64,000 bases of DNA from Mantamonas sphyraenae (lineage: Eukaryota > CRuMs > Mantamonadidae), in assembly GCA_026936335.1 (NCBI GenBank), contig JAPMXV010000005.1, forward strand, positions 62,001-126,000, in the 5' to 3' direction. The position numbers were made by a program, and so were the translations under genes. Positions 44,071-54,038 of the stretch are shown here, in pieces. Numbering within the stretch: the stretch's first letter is position 1; each line of letters begins with the position of its first letter. The notes beneath the pieces were generated by a model, which made no database searches, was not told the origin of the DNA, and saw only the letters and a program-made list of their open reading frames with translations.

Positions 44071-46368
44071 ATGCTGACCAAGGTACGTTGTGAGGGTGAA
44101 CAACGGGATGAGAAGTGACAGGAGTCAGAGTGACTGACACACCTGTGGCACACAGACTGTGATCCGTCAGTGGAAGGCGGGCACCGACGCAGCGGAGAGC
44201 GGCGACTACACGACCGCAGTGAAAAGCTTCAAGGTAGGGAGGATGCATACCAAAAGAGCTGAGGGGGTGGGACGGAGAGGGGGACGGAAGATGCGGTGAT
44301 GGAGAAGTGTTGACACGAGACGAAAACGCACGCACTCCACACACCCTGCACGCACAGGCGGTCGGGGAGAACGCCAAGATGTGGTACAACATTGCCATGT
44401 GCTCGCTGAAGCAGAATGATGCAACAGGAGCAGTACGTGAGCGGGTGGCGAGGAGGTGTTGGCGGCGGGAGAGAGGCGTGTGGGAGGCGGGAAGTTTGCA
44501 GCTGCGCGGGAGGGAGGAGCTGACACAAGGAGGCTGCGAACCACGTTCCTGCACGGGAACACGTGTATGCATGGCAACACAGTACGATGCACTGGAAGAA
44601 GCCATCGAATGCGACCAATACTTTGCAGCGGCGTACTTCCACAGGGGCCTGCTCAGCCAGGAGGCAGCGGACTACGAGCACGCGATCGCCGACTACGACT
44701 GGGTGTTGACGGTGCGTTTTTCCAGAGTCTCGTGTGTCACGAGGGGGGCATGGTGGAGGGATGACATTGACACTGCGTGGACACACATGTGCCTTGGGTA
44801 CGACTGGGCTCACTTGGATCACATGCACACGCACACAGCTGTTCCGAGACTCGGATTATATTGACTACAACCAGCTCGGCTTGGAATGGATTCTTCGAAA
44901 GTGCGAGACCCTGTTCAACCGTGCTCTGTGCAACTACAATCTGGGAAACACCAGCCTGGCAGCCAACGACCTGAGCGATGCCGCCTCGTGCACCGTCGAC
45001 TCGACACACTACATCATCGGAGAAGCAAGCCGTGACACGAGCAAGCTCGGTTCAGCAAAGGCCTTTACCTGCCTCAACTTTTACATGGCCCCAGAGCTGC
45101 CCGAATCTGGAGGCATTGGCTTCAAGAAACGTGGCACAAGCAACATCTCCTCGAGTGGCAGCCGTGGAGGCAGTAGCGGAGGCAGTAGCGGAGGAAGCAG
45201 CGGCGGAAGCAGTGGCGGAAGCGGCGGCAGCAGCGGAGGCGGAGGAGGCCATTCCCTGCCGCCTCCGCCTCCCAAGAAGGGAGGAAAGCCGTTGCCATCG
45301 CCGCCAGGGCGCAGTGGAGGCAACAGCAGCGGAGGGAGCAGTGGAGGCGGAGGCGGAGGCGGAGGCGGAGGCGGGTACAGCATTGGGTCGGCATCCGGGT
45401 TCACACAGTCGTCTAAGCCGCTGCCGACGCCACCTGGGCGACGCAGCAACACAAGCAGCAATAGCAACAGCAGCAGCAGCATCAGTGGGGGAGGGAGCAG
45501 CTGGGGGAGCAGCGGAGGCGGAGGCAGCAAGCCACTGCCGAGTGTGCCCTCGTGGAAGGCCAAGTCAACGTCGACAACGACGTCGACATCGTCGCGCATG
45601 CAGAGCACGCGTTCGTGGCAAGTGAACAACAGCGGCAGTGGTGGAGGAGGCAGCAGCGAGGTGGTGAACGCCTCGGCTGGCAGCGGGGGGCCGCCGTCCT
45701 GGAAGAGCAGCAACAGCTTTCCCAAACAAGGGCTGAAGGACACATCGTCCAGCACACCGTCGTGGAAGAGCGATGGGCGTCGTGGAAATAGCGGTATGAC
45801 GCCGTCGTGGAAGAGCAGCGGAAGCACAACAAGCGGTAGCGGTGGCGTGACGCCGTCATGGAAGAGCGGAGGTGGAGGCGGGACGACGTCAACGACATCG
45901 ACGTCCAAGTGGGGAGGCGGAGGCGGAGGCGGAAGTGGTGGAGTGACGCCGTCGTGGAAGTCAAGTGGGGGCAGCAGCAGCATGAGGAACACATCGACGT
46001 GGAGAAGCAACAACAACAACAGCACCGCGTCGGAGACGCCGTCGTGGAACAGCAACAACACGAGCAAGAGCGCACGCGCAGGTTCGTCGTGGGGAGGAGG
46101 TGGAGGTGGTGGAGGTGGAGGTGGGGGGGGTGATGCTGGCAAGATGGTGGCCGAGTGGAAGGATTTGAAGAGCCAGTACGATACAGCCAAGGACAACGAC
46201 GATCTGGAGCTGGCCATGGAGCTGCGTGGCAAGGTCAAGACACTGGAGGCGGAGCTGACAAACATGAAGAGCACGTTGCAGGCAAAGTACGAAGAAGCCA
46301 AGGCCAACGATGAGCTGGAAGAGGCCATGGAACTGCGCAAGACAATCAAAGAGTTGGAAGGGATTTGA
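44071..46368 (+). CDS. p67phox/NoxR-like TPR protein with PSWK repeats and UVR-like C-terminus
   Basis: Exons 44071-44082 (12 nt), 44156-44233, 44358-44432, 44583-44711 and 44839-46368 join in phase to 607 aa. aa 1-190 form TPRs that follow p67phox (NCF2/NoxR) step by step: KMWYNIAMCSLKQNDATGA, AAAYFHRGLLSQEAADYEHA and IDYNQLGLEWILRKCETLFN. That region of p67phox binds Rac-GTP and activates NADPH oxidase. The p67phox SH3 and PB1 domains are absent. Instead aa about 195-530 are Gly/Ser-rich with proline motifs (KPLPSPPGR, KPLPTPPGR) and about seven PSWK or PSWN units. The C-terminus has two UVR-like helical units (DDLELAMELRGKVKTLE, DELEEAMELRKTIKELE). The TPR call is firm; the oxidase role is inferred. 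The Gly region is built from GGA/GGC/AGC codon repeats. Confidence 0.82.
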
Positions 46369-46439
46369 GGGGCGATGAGCTCAATACACGCTTTTGTGAG
46401 GGATGTTCTGTGCACGCACTGTGGCAGGCAGCGCAAGGA

Positions 46440-47591
46440 ATGTCGGCAAAGCGACGAACAGGAGGGCCAAAGATCAGCAAAGCGAGCCGAGATGGGCGGC
46501 GGACAAGGAGAGAGGAAGAGAGACGGGTTGAGGAGACGGTGGAAGAAACCGTAGAGACAGAAGAGCCGGGGGGACAGGTTGTGTGGGAAGACAACGCAAG
46601 CAACGTCGTGGTTCAAGTGCCCATCGCTGTGCAGGACACATCTGCACAGGACATCCAGGCACTGAAGGACCTGGAACACATGCTGGAGGAGGAGCTGGAG
46701 TATGTGTACAGCAGCATGGAGGAGCTGGACGCAAGTGTGGTCGGCCTGATGCAAACGGGAGGCCGAAGCAGCGAAAGCACAGCTGGTGTCGGAAGCAGCC
46801 ACGGCCACGGACGTGTGCACGCGGGCTCAACAACCAGGCATGTGCAAGGACAGGGACACACATCCATGAGAGCATCCGATCTGCACGCAGGAGTTTCGTC
46901 AGTGAGCGGGTGGAACGGCGGGAGCGGCAGCGTTGGGCTGCGCACCTGGAAGATGGACGCTGCAGCCACGAGCAGTGTGTGGACAGAAGGAGGCAACGAC
47001 GAACTGGGCACCATGTACAACGAGGTGGTTGCAGACACGTTTGGATCGCTCCAGAAGCTGCACATGCTGCGGCAGAAGCATTTGGACGCAAGGCGCGTGG
47101 TGACGAATCGCCTCGAGTCGACGGCCACCACACACAAGGTGATTGCAGACAACCTGACGGCACTGTTTAAGGCCGCACAACACCAACTGTACGAGCAGTT
47201 CACGCAGACGATGCTGTCACTTCAGGAGCTGGAGAAAGACTCGTACGAACAGTTGCAACACACAGACAACCTGCTGAGCGAGCAGACGGCCAAGATCGAG
47301 GATACGATGGAAAAAGTCAACATGCGCTGCCGCCTGGAGAACAAGCAATCGTTTGTGCAGAGCTACCATGCCATGGAGGAGCAGGTCAATCGCACCCTGG
47401 GTATGGATGTGCCTGATCTCGAGCTGCCCGACCAAGAGTCTCTCCTCACCAATGTCCAGTCCTTCAGCTCCTTCCTCACCGCCGTGGTCAAAGGCGAACT
47501 GCCACAAGCACAGTCCCAAGCGGAGACGACGACCACCACCACAACCAACACCAACAACAGCTCAGGGGACGAGCCCCAGCACACCCAATGA
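46440..47591 (+). CDS. Uncharacterised coiled-coil protein
   Basis: This intronless gene encodes 383 aa from the ATG at 46440. I do not recognise the family. A basic N-terminus (SAKRRTGGPK) is followed by an acidic helix (LKDLEHMLEEELEYVYSSME), a His/Gly/Ser-rich linker, and a long helical region (aa about 200-330) rich in Gln, Leu and Glu with heptad-like spacing (LSLQELEKDSYEQLQHTDNL). It ends with a Thr/Asn-rich tail. The product looks soluble, with no signal peptide or TM. It starts 71 bp after the p67phox-like stop on the same strand. Its stop codon overlaps the first in-frame ATG of the AlkD-like gene (ATGA). Confidence 0.65.
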   Translation: MSAKRRTGGPKISKASRDGRRTRREEERRVEETVEETVETEEPGGQVVWEDNASNVVVQVPIAVQDTSAQDIQALKDLEHMLEEELEYVYSSMEELDASVVGLMQTGGRSSESTAGVGSSHGHGRVHAGSTTRHVQGQGHTSMRASDLHAGVSSVSGWNGGSGSVGLRTWKMDAAATSSVWTEGGNDELGTMYNEVVADTFGSLQKLHMLRQKHLDARRVVTNRLESTATTHKVIADNLTALFKAAQHQLYEQFTQTMLSLQELEKDSYEQLQHTDNLLSEQTAKIEDTMEKVNMRCRLENKQSFVQSYHAMEEQVNRTLGMDVPDLELPDQESLLTNVQSFSSFLTAVVKGELPQAQSQAETTTTTTTNTNNSSGDEPQHTQ

Positions 47592-47617
47592 AAGGAGCCA
47601 TTCTCCACCGAGCGTCC

Positions 47618-48532
47618 ATGAGCAGCTCATCTGTGTCCTCCATGGCCACCACACAGGCTCTTGCTGATGCCATGGCATTCTTGCAAGACACAAGCAATTC
47701 GACACAGGACGTGGCCGGCAAGTCAAAGTACGTGCAGGTCAGCAAGCAAAAAGACCTCCCTGTGACCCGACTGCAGGTGTTGGGCATCACCAACGGCTCC
47801 CTGCGCACATTTGCAAAGAAGCTTCGCAGAGAGGCAGGTTTGGATTCCACGGAGCTGCTGCTACCGGTCGTGGACGAGTTGTGGGCCGGCGAGTCTCTCG
47901 AGAGCCAGATTCTCGGAAGCCTGCTGGTGGAGGAGCACACAAAGCGCCTGGGATTGGACGCACTTGCAGAGGATAGTGCTCCCACACTGGGCCAGGCTGC
48001 GTTGTGGCAGATGGCAGACAAGTACGTTGACACTCTGGACCACTGGGCAGCTACGGATCACCTCTGCATGAATGCCCTGTCGCCCATGCCTGTGTTTGAC
48101 CTTTTTGAGTCCGATTTGAGAGCGTGGGCGTCGTCGGACAACACCTGGCGCCAACGTGTGGCGTTGGTGTCTCTGATCAAGGCGGTGAGAACCAATCGAC
48201 AGGCCGTCGACTTTGTGCTCGACTGCATCCGGGACAACATCGACAGCGACCGGTACTACGTTCGCAAGGTGTTTTCATGGATGCTGGCCACCATCAGCAG
48301 GGGTGATCATGCTCATGTGGTCGAACCCTTTGTCGTCGACGTCATCCAACAACGCCAGTTCACCAAGACGGAACTGCGCGATAGCATCACACGACTGGAC
48401 AAGGACACACAGGAGCGGCTCATGGCACAGTATCAGCCGCGGAAGAGAAAGGGAACACAAACAGCATCGTCGGCGAGTTCCAACAGCGAAACCAAGCGGC
48501 AACGCGTGCTCGAGGACGACAACGAAGGCTAA
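47618..48532 (+). CDS. AlkD-like DNA alkylation-repair (HEAT-like) protein
   Basis: This intronless gene encodes 304 aa from the ATG at 47618; an earlier in-frame ATG at 47588 overlaps the upstream stop, and a later one lies at 47642. The helical repeat body matches the AlkD family: LGITNGSLRTFAKKL near the start, then LADELW-like ELWAGESLESQILGS, WQMADKYVDTLDHWAATDHL (the family W-D-x-D-x-W-x region), and WRQRVALVSLI and YYVRKVFSWML further on. In bacteria these enzymes remove alkylated purines without base flipping. A basic C-terminal tail (QPRKRKGTQ, ETKRQR) looks like a nuclear-localisation signal. It is convergent with the TauD-like gene (62 bp between stops). Confidence 0.85.
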   Translation: MSSSSVSSMATTQALADAMAFLQDTSNSTQDVAGKSKYVQVSKQKDLPVTRLQVLGITNGSLRTFAKKLRREAGLDSTELLLPVVDELWAGESLESQILGSLLVEEHTKRLGLDALAEDSAPTLGQAALWQMADKYVDTLDHWAATDHLCMNALSPMPVFDLFESDLRAWASSDNTWRQRVALVSLIKAVRTNRQAVDFVLDCIRDNIDSDRYYVRKVFSWMLATISRGDHAHVVEPFVVDVIQQRQFTKTELRDSITRLDKDTQERLMAQYQPRKRKGTQTASSASSNSETKRQRVLEDDNEG

Positions 48533-48594
48533 AATCCATGCCATGGCAATGCATACCCTAAACGCGCTTCCAATCTTCATTGTTCGTGCACTGT

Positions 48595-49871
48595 CTACTC
48601 AGCCAACGCCTCTGGGGTCGAGATGGGGCTGCAGATCATGCTGGTCAACACACGACGGGGTCCACTGAACGGGTTGCGGCCATGCAGGGAGAGGCCGTTG
48701 TCCACCCAAAGGGCGTCGCCGTCGTGCCAGTCGATGGCGACCTTTTCCTCGTCCATCACCTCCATGGCCGCCTCGATCCATTCGTCGGGAAACTCGGACA
48801 AGTCGCCAAACGTGGGCAGCCATGGCGGGTTCTCCAGGTCCTTGTGGGCCAGTGGATGAAGCAACACAATGCTGTTGAACCACGTGGGCACGCCGGTGCG
48901 CTCGTCGTACACGATTCCGTCAAAAGGCTGCGACACAACTTTGACGCGGCCGTCGTCCAGCCACTCCACCGTCTCGTGGCCACTGTACGCCGCACGCTCT
49001 TCAGCCACCTTTCGGTCGTCCGTGTCAAACACCTCCTGCCAGCTGCGCTGCTCCCCAGCCTTTGCAATGTCCTTCTTGTCCTTGATCCAGCGCGTGTAGC
49101 GGACCTGAACACGCGGACGGGAAGAAAGGAGGGGGCAGGGAAGAAAGGGGTACGGACCTTGGGTCAGCCAGACACACACATGCTGTCTCCCTCTCTCTCT
49201 CTCTCTCATACACACCCACACACACACAAGCCTACCTTCTTCTCCTTGATGGCATCCACAAACTCGGGGCAACGCTCCTTGATGCGGTGGAAGAGGCGGT
49301 TGCTGAGGCAAATGGGCGTTTGGCCTCCCTCGGGCGCAGTGGTCTCACAGAAGAACATGAGGGCAGTGGGATAGTTGCTAATGTAGCTGAGCTCATGGTG
49401 GAACGGGATGATGAGTTCCGGGGGCGACTCGGTGGATGTGAAGATGGGTCCGACCACATTGATGCGTGGTCCGCCGCCTCCGTACGTGTCCGGCAGAAAG
49501 TCAAACTGGAACTGGCTCAGGAATTGGTTAAACTCGTCTGCATCCTTGGGACCCAGGGACTGGAACATGATGGCGCCGTGTTTGGCCATGAGCTTGCAAA
49601 GGGCATCCTTTGCAGCGGTGACCCACGCCAGCACATCCTCCAGACTGTGTTCAGCTCCCTTGCTGCTCTCCAGAGACGCAGAGGCGTTGAATGCACTCGT
49701 GGCTGCAATGACGAGCGGATAGCGCACGCCATTGTTGACCTGTTGGCCGTCCACCTCCACTTCCGTCACCTGCAACAGGCCTTTGGCCGCTGCATTGACG
49801 TCGTCAACGCTAAACTTGTTGAACGGATTGTCGTCCATGGTGAGGTCCTTCTCATCGGTATTGCTGCTCAT
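48595..49871 (-). CDS. TauD/TfdA-like Fe(II)/2-oxoglutarate dioxygenase
   Basis: Exons 49236-49871 and 48595-49104 (intron 131 nt) join in phase to 381 aa. The fold is TauD-like: PFHHELSY carries the HxE/D metal pair, SLHGRNPFSGPRR carries the distal His and the 2-oxoglutarate-binding Arg, and GGQTPICLSN and WHDGDALWVDN are typical core strands. An N-terminal extension of about 90 aa precedes the domain. The substrate is unknown; taurine, carnitine precursors and plant-hormone-like acids are substrates of relatives. The intron holds a CT run and CA-rich sequence. The start codon lies 25 bp from the end of inverted-repeat arm 1, which shares the divergent region with SPAG6 copy 1. Confidence 0.88.
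49191..49206. repeat. CT dinucleotide run in intron
   Basis: (CT)8 followed by a CA-rich stretch in the intron of the TauD-like gene (49105-49235). Confidence 0.75.
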
Positions 49872-50002
49872 GTTGCTTGTTTGTTGCCTTTCGGGGAAGA
49901 TGTGGTGTGGGAGGGGCAGTTTCCAGCCGAGTGGGATCCCTGCCACCCTCCCTCCTGCCTGTGAGCACAACACCCATGCATGGCCCCTTCCTTCCTTCCA
50001 CT

Positions 50003-50014
50003 CCCCCCCCCCCC
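50003..50014. repeat. Poly-C run
   Basis: Twelve C in a row in the 5' flank of SPAG6 copy 1. The matching place in copy 2 reads TTCTCCCCCCC, so this is one of the few differences between the arms. Confidence 0.85.
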
Positions 50015-50102
50015 ATCCCTCCCACCCCTGCCCATCCATCTGCCTCTCCTGCGTACCCGTTCTCCGAGGCAACAAAACAAAACCGCCTTCCAACGCACAC
50101 AC

Positions 50103-52041
50103 ATGTCGGGCAACAGGGCTGTCTTTCAGACGTTTGAGCAGTATCAAAAGGCGCGTGTGACCTTTGTGCAGGTACGTGGCAGGACAAAGGCGTGGGAAGC
50201 GCTGTGGAGGGTGTGGATAGGGGGGCCGAACAGGGCAAAGATTGGCCTTTGAGGCGACGGCTCGTTTCAGCCGACAAGCGAGTGCACGGGAAGAGGGCAC
50301 GGAGAGAACCAGGAGATGGAATTCCTTGGGTGAAGAGAGAGACGGGGGAAAGGGATGAGAGAGGCATGCGTGCGTGTGTGCGGGATGTGGTGATGTGCAG
50401 AGAGCACAAGAGGGGCGGCTGGGGCGCGACCAACGGCTAGCCGGCGAGGTTTTGGGGCGAGTCCTTCGTTTCCAAGGAGAAGGGAGAGGAGGGGAGATCA
50501 CACACTCACACATGGAAACACAATGGGATGCACACACACGCACATGGCACGTGGATCACACACGCACGCACAAACACACACAGACGGTGGCAGAGCTGGC
50601 AACGCGGCCTCAGAACATCGAGGCTCTGCAAAACGCAGGCGTGCTTCAGCTGCTGCGGCCGCTGCTGCTGGACTCGATCCCGTCGATCCAACAGAGCGCA
50701 GCACTGGCAATTGGACGCTTGGCCAACTACAGCGACGAGATTGCAGAGAGTGTGGTGGCAGCAGACATCCTGCCGCAGCTTGTGTATTCGCTGTCGGAGC
50801 AGAACCGGTTCTACAAGAAGAGTGCAGCGTTTGTGCTGCGTGCGGTGGCCAAGCATTCGCCTGCGTTGGCAACGGCAGTGTTGGATGCAGGGGCATTGGA
50901 TGCGCTGGTGACGTGTTTGGAGGAGTTTGACCCTGGGGTAAAGGAGAGCGCAGCGTGGGCGATTGGGTACGTGGCACGACACAACGCTGAGCTTGCACAG
51001 GCATGCGTGGACGCAGGGGCAGTGCCTTTGCTTGTGCTTGCGCTGCAGGAACCGGAACTGAGTCTGAAGCGGATTGCGGCGTCATCGCTGTCGGACGTGG
51101 CCAAACACAGCGTGGGTTTGGCACAGGCAGTGGCGGACAGTGGAGCGATTGCATTCCTGGCACCGCTGGTGGCGTCGTCGGATGCGAAACTGAAGCGACA
51201 GGTGTGCAGTGCACTGAGCCAGCTGGCAAAACACTCGCTGGAGCTGAGTGAGCTTGTGGTGGAGGGAGAGATCTTCCCGCGAGTGCTGTACTGTCTGAAG
51301 GACCACGACCCGGTGGTGCGTAAGAATGCAGCGACGCTGATCCGCGAGATCTGCAAGCAATCGCCGGAGCTGTGTCAGCTGGTGGTGAATGCAGGCGGCG
51401 TGGCAGCACTGGTGGACTATGTGAGCGACGCAGAGAGCGGAAACGAGCGTCTGCCAGGCATTATGGCATTGGGATACATCGGCGCATTCTCCGAGTCACT
51501 GGCAATGGCAGTGATCGAGTCGAACGGGGTGCCAGCGATTGTGTCGTCGCTGGTGTCTGACGAGGAAGACTACATTGCGGCAGCAGCGGCGTGGGCGCTG
51601 GGCCAGTGTGGAAAGCACTCGCCGCAGCACGCTGGGGCACTGGCAGATGCAAATGTGTTGCCGAACCTGCTGGACAAGGTGAACGACCAGGAGGCGAGCG
51701 AGGACCTGCAGACCAAGTCGCGACGTGCGTTGCGTGCGATCATCGAACGATGCGACTCGCTGGAGGCGCTGGAACCGCTGTTGAGCGAGGCACCGCCTGC
51801 GATTCTGAAGAGTGTGCTGCAACGGTTTGCCAAGGTGCTGCCGAACGACTCGAACGCGCGTCGTGCGTTTGTGTCGTCTGGAGGATTGCAGCAGATCCAG
51901 CAGCTGAACGCAGAGAGCGGATCGAAGTTTGAGGAGCAGATCACACTGATCAACAACCTGTACCCGGACCAGATTGTGAAGTTTTACACGCCTGGGTATG
52001 CGGATGCGCTGCTGGACGAGATTGACCAATACGAGGGGTGA
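50103..52041 (+). CDS. SPAG6: SPAG6 / PF16 axonemal central-pair armadillo protein, copy 1
   Basis: Exons 50103-50171 (MSGNRAVFQTFEQYQKARVT...) and 50584-52041 join in phase 0 to 508 aa, the family's usual length. The armadillo-repeat body matches SPAG6 throughout: VAELATRPQNIEALQNAGV, SEQNRFYKKSAAFVLRAV, QEPELSLKRIAASSLSDVAK and LKDHDPVVRKNAATLIREI, ending KFYTPGYADALLDEIDQY. SPAG6/PF16 holds the C1 central-pair microtubule and is needed for flagellar motility. The single intron (50172-50583, 412 nt) ends in a CACACA-rich tract. This copy lies inside an inverted duplication; copy 2 (57514-59452) encodes the same protein. Confidence 0.97.
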
Positions 52042-52159
52042 GGAGACGCATGATGTTGATGATGATGAACATTTCCAAAACCAAGTTTGTGTTGTCGTTT
52101 ACTCGCCTGGGGTTTCGGGTGTTTCGACGCAGTCATGCGCTGGTGTGACCAGGGAACCG

Positions 52160-52849
52160 ATGTCGGGTCTGGGCGTGCTTGCAGGAGAGGATTCGCACTG
52201 GTCGGTGGGCGTATTGCAGCGTTCAGCGCTGGTGGGGATTGTTGCTGGAGGGGTGTCCGCCAACTATGCTGTGTTGACCCAAAGGACAAGGGTGATGCGG
52301 TACGGGGTCACCAACGGAGTCAACTGGGTTCTGATCAGCGGGTGCTACTTGAGTGCGTTCACGGGTGGGAACGTCCACACCCACATCGCAGTTGACTGAC
52401 ACGTTTGACTCGTGCACGCCCTCACAGCCATCAAGGAGCTGACAGCAAAGAGCAAAGGAGTGCGGGACGTGGAAAGCAGCGCACTTGCAGGCGGGTTCAC
52501 AGGTTTTCTTTTCTCGCTTTTGTATGGGAACAGACAGCTGGCTGGACCGCTGGCGCTGGGAGGGCTGATGGCAGCAACTCTCGTCGACGTAGGTTACGTC
52601 AACTGGTACCACTGGCAGCGCAACAAGATGCTGCGGGCGCGAGTTGCAGCCGCCGAGTCGCAGGAGGAAATCGACACTCTGGTGGAGAAGGAGAGCCAAC
52701 GACGCGTTGTGGATCAGAAGTACCTTTTGTTTGGAGGGTTGGACCAGATTCGCGAGGGGGATCTGTCCAACAAGGGTGGCTGGTCGTTGCCGGCGTGGTT
52801 TCCGATCCAGGTCAACAACAACAAGCAGGATAACGACGATGAGAGATGA
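52160..52849 (+). CDS. Small membrane protein, Tim17-superfamily-like (TIMMDC1-like?)
   Basis: Exons 52160-52364 and 52428-52849 (63 nt intron, GTGGGA...CACAG, phase 1) give 208 aa. Four short hydrophobic, Gly/Ala-rich segments (SALVGIVAGGVSANYAVL, GVNWVLISGCYLSAF, SSALAGGFTGFLFSLLYG, LALGGLMAATLVDVGYV) recall the Tim17/22/23 superfamily. The pattern RYGVTNGVNW ... GGFTGFLF ... GG is somewhat like the complex I assembly factor TIMMDC1. A charged C-terminal tail follows. A mitochondrial inner-membrane location is inferred. Identity below superfamily level is uncertain. Its stop is only 10 bp from the stop of the convergent TMBIM6-like gene. Confidence 0.5.
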
Positions 52850-52859
52850 ATGCAGTCAT

Positions 52860-53970
52860 TTATCGGCGGTCCTTCTTCTTCTCCTTCTTCTTCTGCTCCT
52901 TCTTGCTGAGGATGATCAGGAGACGCACAAAGATGGCGATGAAATCGAGGAACAGCTGGATGGAGTGGCCAATGTCGTCGCGGTCGCGCGGGTTGGACAT
53001 GATGCGCTCAAGAAGCACCTGGGTGTCAAACACCACGTAGCCCATAAAGATGAACAGACCCAGGTAGAGTTCTGCCTCGAGGTAGGCGCTGGAGCCGACA
53101 AACACGTTCACCAGCGAGAACAGGAGCATCAGGGAGAGCGCAGACGAGCAGATGCCGCCAATGTAGAGGAGGGATCGGCGCTTGGCAACAAGAGCAGCCA
53201 AGGAGAAGCAGCCAAAGATGGCGGTGGTGCCGAGGAAGGCGGTGAGCGGGATGGACGGGTTGAGGGCAAGGCTGAAGTTGAGGAGGGGACCCAGACCCAC
53301 GCCCTGCAGGAAGGCAAAGCCCAGGAAGATGCCCATGCGCTTGCTGTGAGGTGAAAGGGTGGGAGGGGAGGAGAGAAGAGGGTGGGTGGGTTTGCATGTG
53401 TGAGCAGGAGCAGGAGGAGGCCGGGGCAAAGTGGCTTGTCCGGCGAAGATTCCGGACGGTGGGCAAAGCGTTTTCCGGCCTTGCTTTTGCGGAAACTCGC
53501 GGCGTTGACAGTGCTCTGCATGTGCACGAGGTCCACGCTGCGGTCTGGAAGCATGGAAAAACTCACCTGTGGGTGCTCGGAGTGACCTCGATGGACTGAA
53601 GCCACAGCATCAGGCCGATGGAACCAAGAAAGACAAGCAGGCCGCCGCTCATGAAGCCCGTCTGCATCTGGACGAAAGCGCCGGCCGTGGCGGCCAGCAA
53701 GCCAGTAAAGAGCGTGTTGTACACGTTGCCCAGGTGGGCCTGCACCTCATCGGGCCTGTGCGTGCAAGTGGAATATGTGCATGCAGATGCAGGGTGTGAG
53801 CCGAAGTGCACATTTTCCAAACGTGACGTCATTTTCGTGCGGAAGATTCGGCGCCGTGCTGCACTGGGAAGCGGCCAACGCGCAACCTACAGGTCACTGA
53901 ACGTGCCCAGCTTGTCGAAGCTGATCTCTGGAGCTGTGAAGAAGCTCTGTGCAAACTCTGCTGCTGCCAT
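52860..53970 (-). CDS. TMBIM6: Bax inhibitor-1 family protein (TMBIM6-like)
   Basis: Exons 53891-53970, 53567-53755 and 52860-53343 join in phase to 224 aa. Six to seven TM segments follow one another. BI-1 family landmarks are HLGNVYNTLFTGLLAATAG, KRMGIFLGFAFLQGVGLGPL, ELYLGLFIFMGYVVFDTQVL and DDIGHSIQLFLDFIAIFVRL, where the paired acidic residues form the di-aspartyl calcium/pH sensor. A lysine-rich tail (KKEQKKKEKKKDRR) resembles the basic C-terminus of BI-1. The expected role is ER calcium leak and protection from ER stress. Introns are 53756-53890 and 53344-53566. It is divergent from the desaturase gene with 68 bp between starts. Confidence 0.93.
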
Positions 53971-54038
53971 AGATTGCGTTGTTGGCTCTCCCCGGGCAAC
54001 CCACACAAAAGTTCCTTCAAGCTTTCCCCGACACCATC
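53971..54038. promoter_or_regulatory. Divergent promoter region, TMBIM6-like / desaturase
   Basis: These 68 bp between opposite start codons must supply both promoters. Both products are ER membrane proteins, so shared regulation is possible. Confidence 0.4.

Larger units (their letters stand above)
49896..52079 (+). repeat. Inverted-repeat arm 1 (contains SPAG6 copy 1)
   Basis: About 2184 bp are the near-perfect reverse complement of 57477-59657. The differences I found are two substitutions and a C-run/indel change near the outer end, one substitution in the intron (nt about 50532) and small ATG-repeat changes after the stop. All six translations of the coding exon look identical between the arms. 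Confidence 0.95.

Noticed and set aside
45081-46820. 579-codon minus-strand frame rich in proline and leucine opposite the p67phox-like gene
   Set aside because: It is the complement of GGA/GGC/AGC repeats, so poly-Pro/Leu is expected; no independent splice or domain evidence.
50172-50583. CACACA-rich SPAG6 intron end as a possible array or CRISPR-like repeat
   Set aside because: The units are degenerate dinucleotides without spacers, in an intron whose acceptor restores the SPAG6 reading frame.
52160-52849. Identity as COX20 (FAM36A)
   Set aside because: Size and two of the membrane segments fit loosely, but the GGFTGFLF and GGLMAATL pattern fits the Tim17 superfamily better, so COX20 was not called.
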